Of a stretch of 33,094 bases of DNA, positions 22,495-33,094 are shown piece by piece. Below the pieces are notes generated by a model. That model did not search any database and was not told where the DNA came from. It saw nothing but the letters and a program-made list of their open reading frames with translations. How positions within the stretch are numbered: the first letter of the stretch is position 1; every line of letters starts with the position of its first letter. This DNA comes from Bacteroidales bacterium (GTDB lineage Bacteria; Bacteroidota; Bacteroidia; Bacteroidales; P3), in assembly GCA_024400665.1 (NCBI GenBank), contig JAKSML010000021.1, positions 1 through 33,094 of the forward strand, written 5' to 3'. The translations under genes were made by a program, and so were the position numbers.

Positions 22495-24336
22495 TCAGGG
22501 TTCGAAGAGGAGGGCGCCGCTGACGTTCCAATGGGAGAAGCTGCCTTCTTGGCTTGGGCCTTGGGGTATGGCGACGGTGATGGTGTGGATGCCGGGGGTG
22601 AGGGTGCTGAGGTCGAAGTAGGTGGGCTGTGTGGCGGTGCCGGGACACCAGCCGCTGCGTGAGTAGTCGGAGGAGGAGAGGCCGTTCCAGAAGTTGCCGC
22701 TGACGGGGTTGTATTGGCGGTAGCGGCCGCAGTCGCAGCGCCAGGGGGTGTAGGTGTAGAGGGGTTTGCCGTCGATGATGATGGTGTTGGGCTTGGGGTT
22801 GAACTCGTCGCCGCCGTCCCAGCCGCCGTGGCCTGTGGTGATGTAGCGGAGGCGGGTGTTTTTGACGTTGGCAGGGAGGTAGAAGGTGGCTGAGAGGCTG
22901 TCGGTGCCGAAGAGGCGGCCGTAGTTTTGTCCAGCCATCTCAAGGACGTTGCAGGTGTTGAAGAGGGGTTTGGCGAAGGGGGCGTGGCCGTCTTGGCTGC
23001 CGGAGAAGTCGCCGGGGTATGATTTGAGATCGACGGTGACGATGTGGCCGCCGCCGTCGTAGTTGCCGATCCAGATGCCGATGAGGACGTCGTCTTGGAG
23101 CCAGCGGGTGAGTTCGGTGACTTCTTGTTTGTAGTAGTTTTCGTCTTCCCAGGTGAGGCCGTCGAGTTTGACGCGGTCGTTGAAGTGGCCTACGCCGAAG
23201 GAGGTGAAGAAGCGCACGAGTTCGAGGGGCGGGTAGTAGGTGTTGCGGTAGGGTGTGGTGTCGCCTTCGATGCGTATGCCTTGGTAGCGGCGGCCTTCGC
23301 GGTCGGTGATGGTGGGCAGTGAGTCGGGGTGTTCGTTGATGCCGCGGAAGAAGCTGATGAAGCTTTCGTCGCGGCCATCGAGGGGCACGACGAAGAGGCT
23401 GCCGGTGCGGTCGTAGGCGTCGCCGTTGCTGCGTTGGTGTATTTCAACGAAGGTCTGATAGTGTGATGGCAGGCGGGGCAGGTTGATGCGTTTGAGGGCG
23501 AGGGTGCCGCCGGCGAAGTGGAGGACGGTGTCTTCGGGCAGGTTGAGGTAGGGGTCGCCTTTGATGTGGCTGTTCTGTTTGCCCCAGCAGAGCTGCACGT
23601 TGTCGAAGATGCGGGTGGTGATGACCATGCGGTCGCGCTTGATGTTGTTGAGTTCGCGGCCTGTGACGCGCTGGGCTTCGGGGATGTCGAATTTGCTGCC
23701 GCGGGTTTTCTCGGCCTTGGTGAGGCAGAGCTGGCACTGTCCGTTGCGCCAGTAGCTGACGAGGAGGCCTTTTTTGAAGCGGCCGTAGTGGGGCAGGGGG
23801 GTGATGTCGCGGCTGTAGGGCTGTAGGTAGAATTCGAGCTTGTTGCTGTTGATGGAGCAGGTGTAGCGGGTGAGGCCGCCCACTTTGTCGGTCTCGAACT
23901 GGATGTCGCTGCGCGAGAAGGGGGCGACGGTGAGGTAGCTTTCTTTGCCGCTTTGCTCGGCGCCGTTCTGTGCTTCGTTGTAGAGGATGGAGGTGAGGGT
24001 ATAGACGCTGTCGGCCAGTTCGCTGACGATGATATCTTCTACGGAGTAGCCTTGGATATAGTCTTTGTCAGGGATGTAGCCGGGGGTGTATGTGCTGAGA
24101 TGGCGGTCGAGGTCGATGATGAGGTAGCGGCCGGCGTTGTCGGTTTCGACGACGGTGTATTGCGTATCGATCTGCTCGCCGTAGTCCATGGTCTGGTAGT
24201 AGAAGAGGTTGGCGTCCTTGGGCACTTTCACTGGTTTGGTCTGTGCAAAGAGGCATGTCGCATTAAGGACAAGGAGCGATAGGAGGACCAGGTGGGACCT
24301 GGAGCCGTTTATTTTTGTTTCTGGTTTTCTGAGCAT
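22495..24336 (-). CDS. Peptide-N-glycosidase F-like amidase (secreted)
   Basis: This 613-residue protein probably cleaves N-glycans from glycoproteins by hydrolysing the Asn-GlcNAc amide. The C-terminal 120 residues strongly resemble Elizabethkingia PNGase F as I remember it: TGHGGWDGGDEF (501-512), WRCDCGRYRQYNPVSGNF (532-549), SSSDYSRSGWCPG (554-566) and IPQGPSQEGSFSHWNVSG. A second sandwich domain with LELVRFFTSFGVGHFND precedes it (about 375-490). Residues 40-370 are an extra N-terminal region absent from the 314-residue mature enzyme. A signal peptide ends near CLFA-QTK (28-33). Residues 10-17 of the signal region are encoded by a family B hairpin (24287-24307). I could not place the catalytic acids by sight. 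It lies downstream of the CNNM-type and GH2 genes on the same strand, suggesting host-glycan use. Confidence 0.82.
   Translation of the reverse strand: MLRKPETKINGSRSHLVLLSLLVLNATCLFAQTKPVKVPKDANLFYYQTMDYGEQIDTQYTVVETDNAGRYLIIDLDRHLSTYTPGYIPDKDYIQGYSVEDIIVSELADSVYTLTSILYNEAQNGAEQSGKESYLTVAPFSRSDIQFETDKVGGLTRYTCSINSNKLEFYLQPYSRDITPLPHYGRFKKGLLVSYWRNGQCQLCLTKAEKTRGSKFDIPEAQRVTGRELNNIKRDRMVITTRIFDNVQLCWGKQNSHIKGDPYLNLPEDTVLHFAGGTLALKRINLPRLPSHYQTFVEIHQRSNGDAYDRTGSLFVVPLDGRDESFISFFRGINEHPDSLPTITDREGRRYQGIRIEGDTTPYRNTYYPPLELVRFFTSFGVGHFNDRVKLDGLTWEDENYYKQEVTELTRWLQDDVLIGIWIGNYDGGGHIVTVDLKSYPGDFSGSQDGHAPFAKPLFNTCNVLEMAGQNYGRLFGTDSLSATFYLPANVKNTRLRYITTGHGGWDGGDEFNPKPNTIIIDGKPLYTYTPWRCDCGRYRQYNPVSGNFWNGLSSSDYSRSGWCPGTATQPTYFDLSTLTPGIHTITVAIPQGPSQEGSFSHWNVSGALLFEP
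24287..24307. repeat. Family B hairpin inside the PNGase F signal peptide coding sequence
   Basis: The hairpin CCAGGT-GGG-ACCTGG (24288-24302) plus AGCCG is on the plus strand. Over 21 nt it matches the thyA-end copy (15567-15587, opposite strand) at 20 positions. It encodes residues 11-17 (GSRSHLV). Confidence 0.75.
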
Positions 24337-24670
24337 GTGATTGTCTTTTTAATTGATAATTGATAATTGAAAATTGATAATTAGGGCGGTTGCCGGCGTT
24401 TTGTATTGTCAGTTCACAGTTCATAGGGGGAATTGAAAATTGAAAATTGATAATTAGGGCGGTTGCCGGCGTTTTGTATTATTAGTTCACAGTTCACAGG
24501 GGGAATTGAAAATTGATAATTGATAATTAGGGCGGTTGCCGGCGTTTTGTATTGTCAGTTCACAGTTCACAGTTCATAGGGGGAATTGAAAATTGATAAT
24601 TGATAATTAGGGCGGTTGCCGGCGTTTTGTATTGTTAGTTCACAGTTCACAGTTCACAGATCACAGATCA
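24337..24670. repeat. Four tandem copies of a roughly 75-80 bp family A element
   Basis: Copies start near 24350, 24431, 24504 and 24584. Each has AATTGA(A/T)AATTGATAATTA, a GGGCGGTTGCCGGCGTTTTG core, and TATTGTCAGTTCACAG repeats, joined by AGGGGG. Units differ mostly in the number of AATTGATAATTG and AGTTCAC words. The gap between the CNNM-type and PNGase F genes holds nothing else; the array's last TATTCAC overlaps the CNNM stop codon at 24671. Confidence 0.85.
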
Positions 24671-25732
24671 CTATTCACATTCTGGGAGGTCGATTTCTTT
24701 GAAGCGGGTTTGTCGGCGCTGCCAGCATTCGCGGGCGTATTGCTGCATGTCGGCCACGTCGTCGCGTTCGTCGATGATTTCGAGGCCGAAGATGGTCTCG
24801 ATGATGTCTTCGAGGGTGAGGATGCCTTGGAAGCTGCCGTATTCGTCGATGATGCAGGAGATGTGTTCTTTTTTCTGCATCATGACGTCCCAGATGTCGT
24901 TGAGAGCCATCTTCTCGTTGAAGAGGGGTATCTCGCGCTTGATTTCGCCGAGGCGCATGTCGAATTTGTCTTCGGTGAGGAGTTCGAGCACTTCGCTGCG
25001 GAGCACGTAGCCGGTGATGTATTCGTCGCTGTCGTTATAGACGGGTATGCGGGAGAAATGCGAGAAGCTCTTGATTTTGTAGAACTCGCGGAGTGTCATC
25101 TTTTCGGGGGCTATCTCGGCCACGGTGGTGGGGGTCATGACCTCTTCGGCCTTGACGTCGTCGAGGCGGATGACGTTCTGGATGATTTTGTTCTCGTCTT
25201 CGTCAATGACCTCTTCGTCCTCGGCCATGTCGGCCATGGCGGCGACCTCTTCGCGGCTCACGGTGGCTTCGTCTTCGTCGGAGGCGGCTATGGTGCGGGA
25301 GAGTTTTTCGACAATCCACACGATGGGGAAGAGGATGATGATGAGCAGGCGGAGGGTGGTGGTGGTGAAGCCCATGAATTTCTTCCAGTAGCGCGAGCCG
25401 AGGGTCTTGGGGATGATTTCGGAGAAGAGGAGGATGAGGATGGTGGTGATGGCGGAGACGAGTCCGAACCATTGGCTGCCGAAGGTTTCGGTGGCTTGTG
25501 CGCCCACGCCGGCAGCGCCGATGGTGTTGGCGATGGTGTTGAGCGAGAGGATGGCGGCTATGGGGCGTGCGTTGTTGGTCTTGTAGTCTTTGAACCGCGT
25601 GGCGGGCTTATAGCCCTCGTCTTCGCGCATGTTCACATAGGAGAGGGGTGTGGACATGAGGGTGGCTTCTAACAGAGAGCAGACGAACGAGATGGTCATG
25701 GCTCCAAGAAGAAAGATGAGAAGTAGTGTCAT
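24671..25732 (-). CDS. CNNM/HlyC-CorC family membrane protein (DUF21 plus CBS pair)
   Basis: The 353-residue inner-membrane protein belongs to the family often annotated as hemolysin or magnesium/cobalt efflux. The DUF21 membrane domain spans about 1-145, with hydrophobic segments near 1-22, 57-80, 86-106 (LVSAITTILILLFSEIIPKT, family signature) and 124-146. Two CBS motifs follow (about 196-315: VMTPTTVAEIAP, FSRIPVYNDSDEYITGYVLR, CIIDEYGSFQGILTLEDIIE), which bind adenine nucleotides. The usual C-terminal CorC/HlyC transporter-associated domain is missing, making it a short form. It probably exports Mg2+ or a similar ion. It lies between GH2 and PNGase F genes, separated from both by family A elements, and has no evident functional link to them. 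Confidence 0.9.
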   Translation of the reverse strand: MTLLLIFLLGAMTISFVCSLLEATLMSTPLSYVNMREDEGYKPATRFKDYKTNNARPIAAILSLNTIANTIGAAGVGAQATETFGSQWFGLVSAITTILILLFSEIIPKTLGSRYWKKFMGFTTTTLRLLIIILFPIVWIVEKLSRTIAASDEDEATVSREEVAAMADMAEDEEVIDEDENKIIQNVIRLDDVKAEEVMTPTTVAEIAPEKMTLREFYKIKSFSHFSRIPVYNDSDEYITGYVLRSEVLELLTEDKFDMRLGEIKREIPLFNEKMALNDIWDVMMQKKEHISCIIDEYGSFQGILTLEDIIETIFGLEIIDERDDVADMQQYARECWQRRQTRFKEIDLPECE

Positions 25733-25848
25733 TTTTTTTAGATTTTATTTTTAATGAAAAATGAAAAATAAAGGAATAAAAAGTAAGGGGCAAAGCCGGC
25801 GGCAGCCTACTTTTTATTCTTTATTCATTAATTCCTCCATTCATTTAT
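25733..25848. repeat. Family A element between GH2 and CNNM-type genes
   Basis: AATAAAGGAATAAAAAGTA (25767-25785) pairs with TACTTTTTATTCTTTATT (25808-25825) around AGGGGCAAAGCCGGCGGCAGCC-type core sequence. Nearly the same element lies at 7501-7602. Confidence 0.75.
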
Positions 25849-29934
<4,086 letters not shown>

Positions 29935-30012
29935 TTATCAACCTTCAATCATCAAAAAGTCCTCGCCTCCGAAAATTCCGCCCAGTTTATCCGCCCTCCC
30001 AAAAACGCTCTA

Positions 30013-30122
30013 CCTCCGCCGTACATTGCTAATGCATTGCTACTGCATAGCTACTGATATGCTATGCCATAGCAATGCAGTAGCAATGTGGAAGCAATGC
30101 AGTAGCAATGCACGGCGGAGCT
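30013..30122. repeat. Large inverted repeat built of TGCTACTGCAT words
   Basis: CTCCGCCGTACATTGC, AATGCATTGCTACTGCAT and GCTACTG on the left face two copies of GCAATGCAGTAGCAATG and CACGGCGGAG on the right. The whole can fold into a long hairpin with alternative pairings. It is a family A-like design (repeated arm word, GC-rich outer ends) with a different word. Confidence 0.7.
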
Positions 30123-30227
30123 AAGCCCTCTTTGTGGCGGAGCCTCAAAACGCCCTCACAAAGGGTATTTCGCGGGCCATTCCTAAAAAATCAGTCGAGA
30201 AATGCTCTTCATATCAAAAAAAAATCG

Positions 30228-30235
30228 TACCTTTG
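30228..30235 (+). promoter_or_regulatory. -7 box of rsgA
   Basis: TACCTTTG matches TAnnTTTG, 42 nt before the ATG at 30278. No clear -33 TTTG was found at 19-21 nt. The leader between box and start contains a family A arm. Confidence 0.55.
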
Positions 30236-30277
30236 CAAAATAATTTGCTATTCTCAATTTTCAATTCTCAATAGGAA

Positions 30278-31267
30278 ATGACAGGTTTAGTCCTCAGAAC
30301 TACAGGAAGTTGGTATAAGGTTCTACCCATCGAGCATCAGGCCGACCTCGCCTCGAATGGCTCCTTGTCCAGCGTGGATTGCAGGCTTCGCGGCAACTAC
30401 CGCCTCCGCGGCAACAAGCAGACCAACCCTGTGGCGGTGGGCGACTGGGTGGATTATGAGCTGGAGGAGGACGGCACGGGCGTTATCTCCGAGGTCCGCG
30501 ACCGCCGCAACTACATCGTCCGCAAGGCCACCAAGCTCAGCAAGCAGACGCAGGTCCTCGCCTCCAATATCGACCGCCTCTGTGTCGTCGCCACCCTCGG
30601 CTTTCCGCGCACTTCCACGGGCTTCATCGACCGCCTCCTCGTCACCGCCGAGGCCTATCACATACCCGCCTGCGTGGTCTTCAACAAGGCCGACCTCTAT
30701 GGCGAAGAGGGCTCCGAAGAGTCGCTTTGGGATATCCATAACGAACTGAAAGACATATATGAAGCGGCAGACTATCCAGTCTATGCTGTGAGTGCCCGCA
30801 CGGGCCAGGGACTCGACCTTCTCCGTGCCGCCATCAAAGGGCAGACCGTCCTCTTCAGTGGCCATTCGGGCGTGGGCAAGTCCTCGCTCCTCAACGCCCT
30901 CGCGCCAGGCTTGGACCTCCGTGTTGGCGAGGTGAGCGACTGGAGCCTCAAGGGCAAGCACACCACCACTTTTGCCGAGATTTTCCCCATCCGGCTTGCC
31001 GGCGAGGAGGACTCTTATACCTATCTTATCGACACCCCGGGCATCAAAGAGTTCGGCATGGTTGACCTTGCCCCCGAGGAGCTCTCACACTTCTTCCCCG
31101 AGATGCGTGCCGTGCTCCACGACTGCCACTTCGCCAACTGCACCCACCGCCACGAGCCCCACTGCGCCGTCAAAGAGGCCGTCGAAGAAGGCCGCATCAG
31201 CGCCGAACGCTACAACAACTACCTCGGCATCTACGACCAGATAGAAAGCGGCAACCTCCCCTGGTAG
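30278..31267 (+). CDS. rsgA: Ribosome small subunit-dependent GTPase A
   Basis: The 329-residue circularly permuted GTPase helps the 30S subunit mature. After an OB-fold N-terminus (about 1-80) come G4 NKAD (136-139), G1 GHSGVGKSS (195-203) and G3 DTPG (252-255), the permuted order that defines the family. The C-terminal zinc site is C283-x4-C288-x-H290-x5-C296 (CHFANCTHRHEPHC). The start ATG is followed by TGLVLRTTGSWY, the standard opening. It is monocistronic by appearance, with its own -7 box and a strong hairpin downstream. Confidence 0.97.
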   Translation: MTGLVLRTTGSWYKVLPIEHQADLASNGSLSSVDCRLRGNYRLRGNKQTNPVAVGDWVDYELEEDGTGVISEVRDRRNYIVRKATKLSKQTQVLASNIDRLCVVATLGFPRTSTGFIDRLLVTAEAYHIPACVVFNKADLYGEEGSEESLWDIHNELKDIYEAADYPVYAVSARTGQGLDLLRAAIKGQTVLFSGHSGVGKSSLLNALAPGLDLRVGEVSDWSLKGKHTTTFAEIFPIRLAGEEDSYTYLIDTPGIKEFGMVDLAPEELSHFFPEMRAVLHDCHFANCTHRHEPHCAVKEAVEEGRISAERYNNYLGIYDQIESGNLPW

Positions 31268-31464
31268 CAGGAGCTCCTTATTGGAGTTTGTCGCTCATTA
31301 ATTCTCGCTTCAGGCTACCTTTTCGTTACGATGTAACAATATAAGGAGTGATTACTCGCTGACTAATCATTCCTTATTAATAATACGGCCTCGTATTGCG
31401 CTATCTTCTTTTCCACTCCTATACATAACCACACGCTACTATTTTTTGAAAAAGATACAATAAA
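31268..31464. other. Spacer between rsgA and the toxin-antitoxin pair
   Basis: It contains the hairpin at 31341-31377. Just before mntA, TACTATTTTTTG (31437-31448) is one T longer than a -7 box and is only a weak promoter candidate. Confidence 0.4.
31341..31377 (+). terminator. Hairpin downstream of rsgA
   Basis: ATAAGGAGTGATTA (31341-31354) pairs with TAATCATTCCTTAT (31364-31377) at 13 of 14 positions, with a 9-nt loop. It lies 73 nt after the stop. No long T-run follows, so termination is likely but not certain. Confidence 0.5.
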
Positions 31465-31797
31465 ATGGAAGAATGTGCGTTACATGCTGAAAAACAAGTC
31501 ATGAATCAGGCCGTTGTACAAACTATCAGAGACTATTTTTCCACCCAGCCAGTGCTGAAGGCTTGGGTGTTTGGTTCGTTCTCTCGCGGAGAGGAGACTA
31601 GTGAAAGCGATGTGGATATTCTTGTGATTTTTGACCGCTCGCTCGGTCCGATAGGCCTGATGCAACACGCCCGCATGATGCTGGACCTTGAGGAACGTCT
31701 GGGTCGCAAGGTCGATTTGGTAGAAGAAGGCACACTGCTCCCCTTTGCGGTGGAGAGTGCCAATAGAGACAAAATCATGGTATATGAGAGAGCCTGA
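31465..31797 (+). CDS. mntA: MntA-type nucleotidyltransferase antitoxin
   Basis: The 110-residue protein has the minimal nucleotidyltransferase signature GS-x10-DxD: G37-S38 in VFGSFSRGEETSESDVDILV with D49 and D51. In MntA-HepT modules this enzyme neutralises HepT by adding AMP units to a tyrosine of the toxin. Conserved later parts are GRKVDLVEEGTLLPFAVESA (79-98) and DKIMVYERA. The Met at 31501 (MNQAVVQTIRDYF) is an equally plausible start, and the first 12 residues may not be translated. Its stop overlaps the hepT start by 14 nt, as is usual for the pair. Confidence 0.9.
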   Translation: MEECALHAEKQVMNQAVVQTIRDYFSTQPVLKAWVFGSFSRGEETSESDVDILVIFDRSLGPIGLMQHARMMLDLEERLGRKVDLVEEGTLLPFAVESANRDKIMVYERA

Positions 31798-32131
31798 AAG
31801 AGACAAAGAACGCCTCCTGCATATCATGGAGGCAATTGACCCTATTGTCGGCCTCCCCGAACAAAGGAATCTTAGCGATTTGTCCACCGACAAATTGTTC
31901 TTTTGGGGTGTGGTGAAATGTATAGAGAACATCGGTGAGGCTGCCAACCATCTCACCAAAGAGCTACGCGACCAGCATCCAGAAGTGGAGTGGCGTCTGA
32001 TTGTGGGAATGCGAAACGTCATGGTGCATGGTTACTATCAGGCGAGTCCTGAGGATATATGGGACACGCTCTGTCACGACATCCCAGATTTACAGGCCAA
32101 AATTTCGAACATTCTCGCCGAAATAGAATGA
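31784..32131 (+). CDS. hepT: HepT-like ribonuclease toxin
   Basis: The 115-residue all-helical protein carries the HEPN catalytic motif R-x4-H-x-Y at R77, H82 and Y84 (RNVMVHGYY); the Tyr is the residue AMPylated by the antitoxin. FFWGVVKCIENIGEAANHL (39-57) and the WRLIVGMRN lead-in are typical. I start it at the ATG at 31784 (MREPERDKERLL) because the longer frame from 31745 would only translate mntA sequence in another frame. It is translationally coupled to mntA and should inhibit growth by RNA cleavage when free. Confidence 0.9.
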   Translation: MREPERDKERLLHIMEAIDPIVGLPEQRNLSDLSTDKLFFWGVVKCIENIGEAANHLTKELRDQHPEVEWRLIVGMRNVMVHGYYQASPEDIWDTLCHDIPDLQAKISNILAEIE

Positions 32132-32194
32132 CTTTTTCGATACAACAGCATCCATCAGAACACCCCTGAGAACGGAAAGACTCTTTTTAGCAAT

Positions 32195-33094
32195 TTACAT
32201 TACTTTATTTCTTTCCTTTAATTTGTTTTCAATATATTCTTTCCTTTCTGCAAGATGCTTGTCAAAGGATTCTCTGTCATCTTTTTCACATCGTGCATTA
32301 TTGATTTTTTCAATCAAAGCAGTTGTTTCCTCTTGTAGCTTTATATACCTTTCATCTTTTTTACATTCTCTCAATAACATATACTGCTGAATATCTGGAT
32401 TTTGAGTTGTCCATAGTTTATATTGCTCATTATTCTCCTCTAATTTGTTGTCAATTTCATTTTTTATCGCTTGCTTTTTATTTTGTATGATTTCGTTTTG
32501 AGCATACAAAACATCTAGTTGCTCATTTAGGACTTTAATCCTCTCTTGTAAATCATTCCGACATAATGTTATTGCTGGTACTAATTCCGCATTATATTGT
32601 ACAATGGTTTCAATGTGGTTGAGAATCGAAGCGTATATGTTTTGTATTGCTGTAAGATCCTCTAACAGCGCAAGGGCGGCAGATAGTTTGTCTACTTGAA
32701 TTGTGAGCAAAGTCTCATGTTCATATATTTTATGACGTTTGATGGTTAAATCGTCCACAAATCTATATCTAATTATTCTTTGAATTTCTTTATGTTCTTT
32801 TTCGATTTTCTTCTCATCCTCTTCTTCTTTTTCCTTCGCTTCTTTTTGCTTCTCATAGTATTGGGCAATATCATTATTGATGGACTTCAGACCTTCCATC
32901 ATCTTCTCAACTTCATTAATAATCCATTCCTTCTCAAACTTTTCGCTGTCTGTAGTAATAAGGTTTGAGACTTCTTCAATAAATGATAACGCGTTCTCCC
33001 AATTATATCGTCTCGGTTCATAGTCCCTTGTATAACGGACATGATCCATCATATTTGACCAATAGTAATCGATAATATCTGTGTATGGCAGAAT
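32195..33094 (-). CDS. Unknown coiled-coil protein, 5' end outside the window
   Basis: The frame is open to the window edge: upstream of the first internal Met (33052) it continues ILPYTDIIDYYWSNM, so the true start lies beyond 33094 and at least 299 residues are present here. The sequence is dominated by charged heptads (KEAKEKEEEDEKKIEKEHKE about 82-101; NEIIQNKKQAIKNEIDNKLE about 199-218) that predict long coiled coils, with no signal peptide or enzyme motif in this part. GC is far below that of rsgA, suggesting foreign origin. It is convergent with hepT, with 63 nt between stops. The N-terminal domain outside the window is needed to name it; SMC-like or phage/defence proteins are possibilities. 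Confidence 0.65.
   Translation of the reverse strand: MLPYTDIIDYYWSNMMDHVRYTRDYEPRRYNWENALSFIEEVSNLITTDSEKFEKEWIINEVEKMMEGLKSINNDIAQYYEKQKEAKEKEEEDEKKIEKEHKEIQRIIRYRFVDDLTIKRHKIYEHETLLTIQVDKLSAALALLEDLTAIQNIYASILNHIETIVQYNAELVPAITLCRNDLQERIKVLNEQLDVLYAQNEIIQNKKQAIKNEIDNKLEENNEQYKLWTTQNPDIQQYMLLRECKKDERYIKLQEETTALIEKINNARCEKDDRESFDKHLAERKEYIENKLKERNKVM

Noticed and set aside
24350..24675. CRISPR array
   Set aside because: The regular spacing comes from tandem whole units with conserved cores, there are no unique spacers, and no cas genes are present.

Overview
The window looks like chromosome from a Bacteroidales bacterium, probably Prevotella-like. The reasons are Bacteroidetes-type -7 boxes (TAnnTTTG) ahead of several genes, no obvious Shine-Dalgarno sites, an IS1380-type transposase remnant, TonB-domain lipoprotein-like genes, and secreted glycan enzymes (a PNGase F and a large GH2 beta-galactosidase). 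Core genes are GC-rich. Several accessory genes (the restriction-modification pair, the nuclease pair, the AAA ATPase and the right-edge coiled-coil gene) are visibly more AT-rich and were probably acquired.

Layout. 1-865 is non-coding and full of repeats. 866-5981 (minus) is a two-gene restriction-modification system: a type IIG nuclease-methylase fusion followed by an overlapping second N6-adenine methylase with an unassigned C-terminal extension. 5982-7040 has a decayed IS1380 transposase start and hairpins. 7041-12588 (minus) runs, in transcription order, HEAT-like unknown, PD-(D/E)xK nuclease, YigZ/IMPACT protein, UvrD/PcrA helicase, and D-aminoacyl-tRNA deacylase (dtd). 12842-16381 (minus) holds thyA, a mannose-1-phosphate guanylyltransferase and asnS. 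16623-17687 (plus) is a lone AAA ATPase bracketed by identical small hairpins. 17783-20259 (minus) is two tandem Cys4/lipobox/TonB-domain paralogues followed by a radical SAM activase-like protein. 20761-22413 (minus) is a zinc phospholipase C/S1-P1-like protein after an unknown gene. 22495-29895 (minus) is PNGase F, a CNNM/CorC-type membrane protein and a GH2 beta-galactosidase. 30278-32131 (plus) is rsgA and a MntA-HepT toxin-antitoxin pair. A coiled-coil gene runs off the right edge.

The most distinctive thing is two families of short inverted-repeat elements. Family A has arms of repeated GTGAATT/AATTGAxAATT/AATAAAG-type heptads around a GGC-GCC core. Family B is a hairpin with a CCAGG(T/C)-NNN-(A/G)CCTGG stem whose last pair covaries. 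Both lie between genes, repeatedly touch stop or start codons, and also sit inside reading frames without breaking them: family A in uvrD, and family B in the PNGase F signal peptide, the radical SAM N-terminus and the GH2 catalytic barrel. There is also one 197-bp MITE-like element and a four-copy tandem array of family A. No rRNA, tRNA or CRISPR array was seen.
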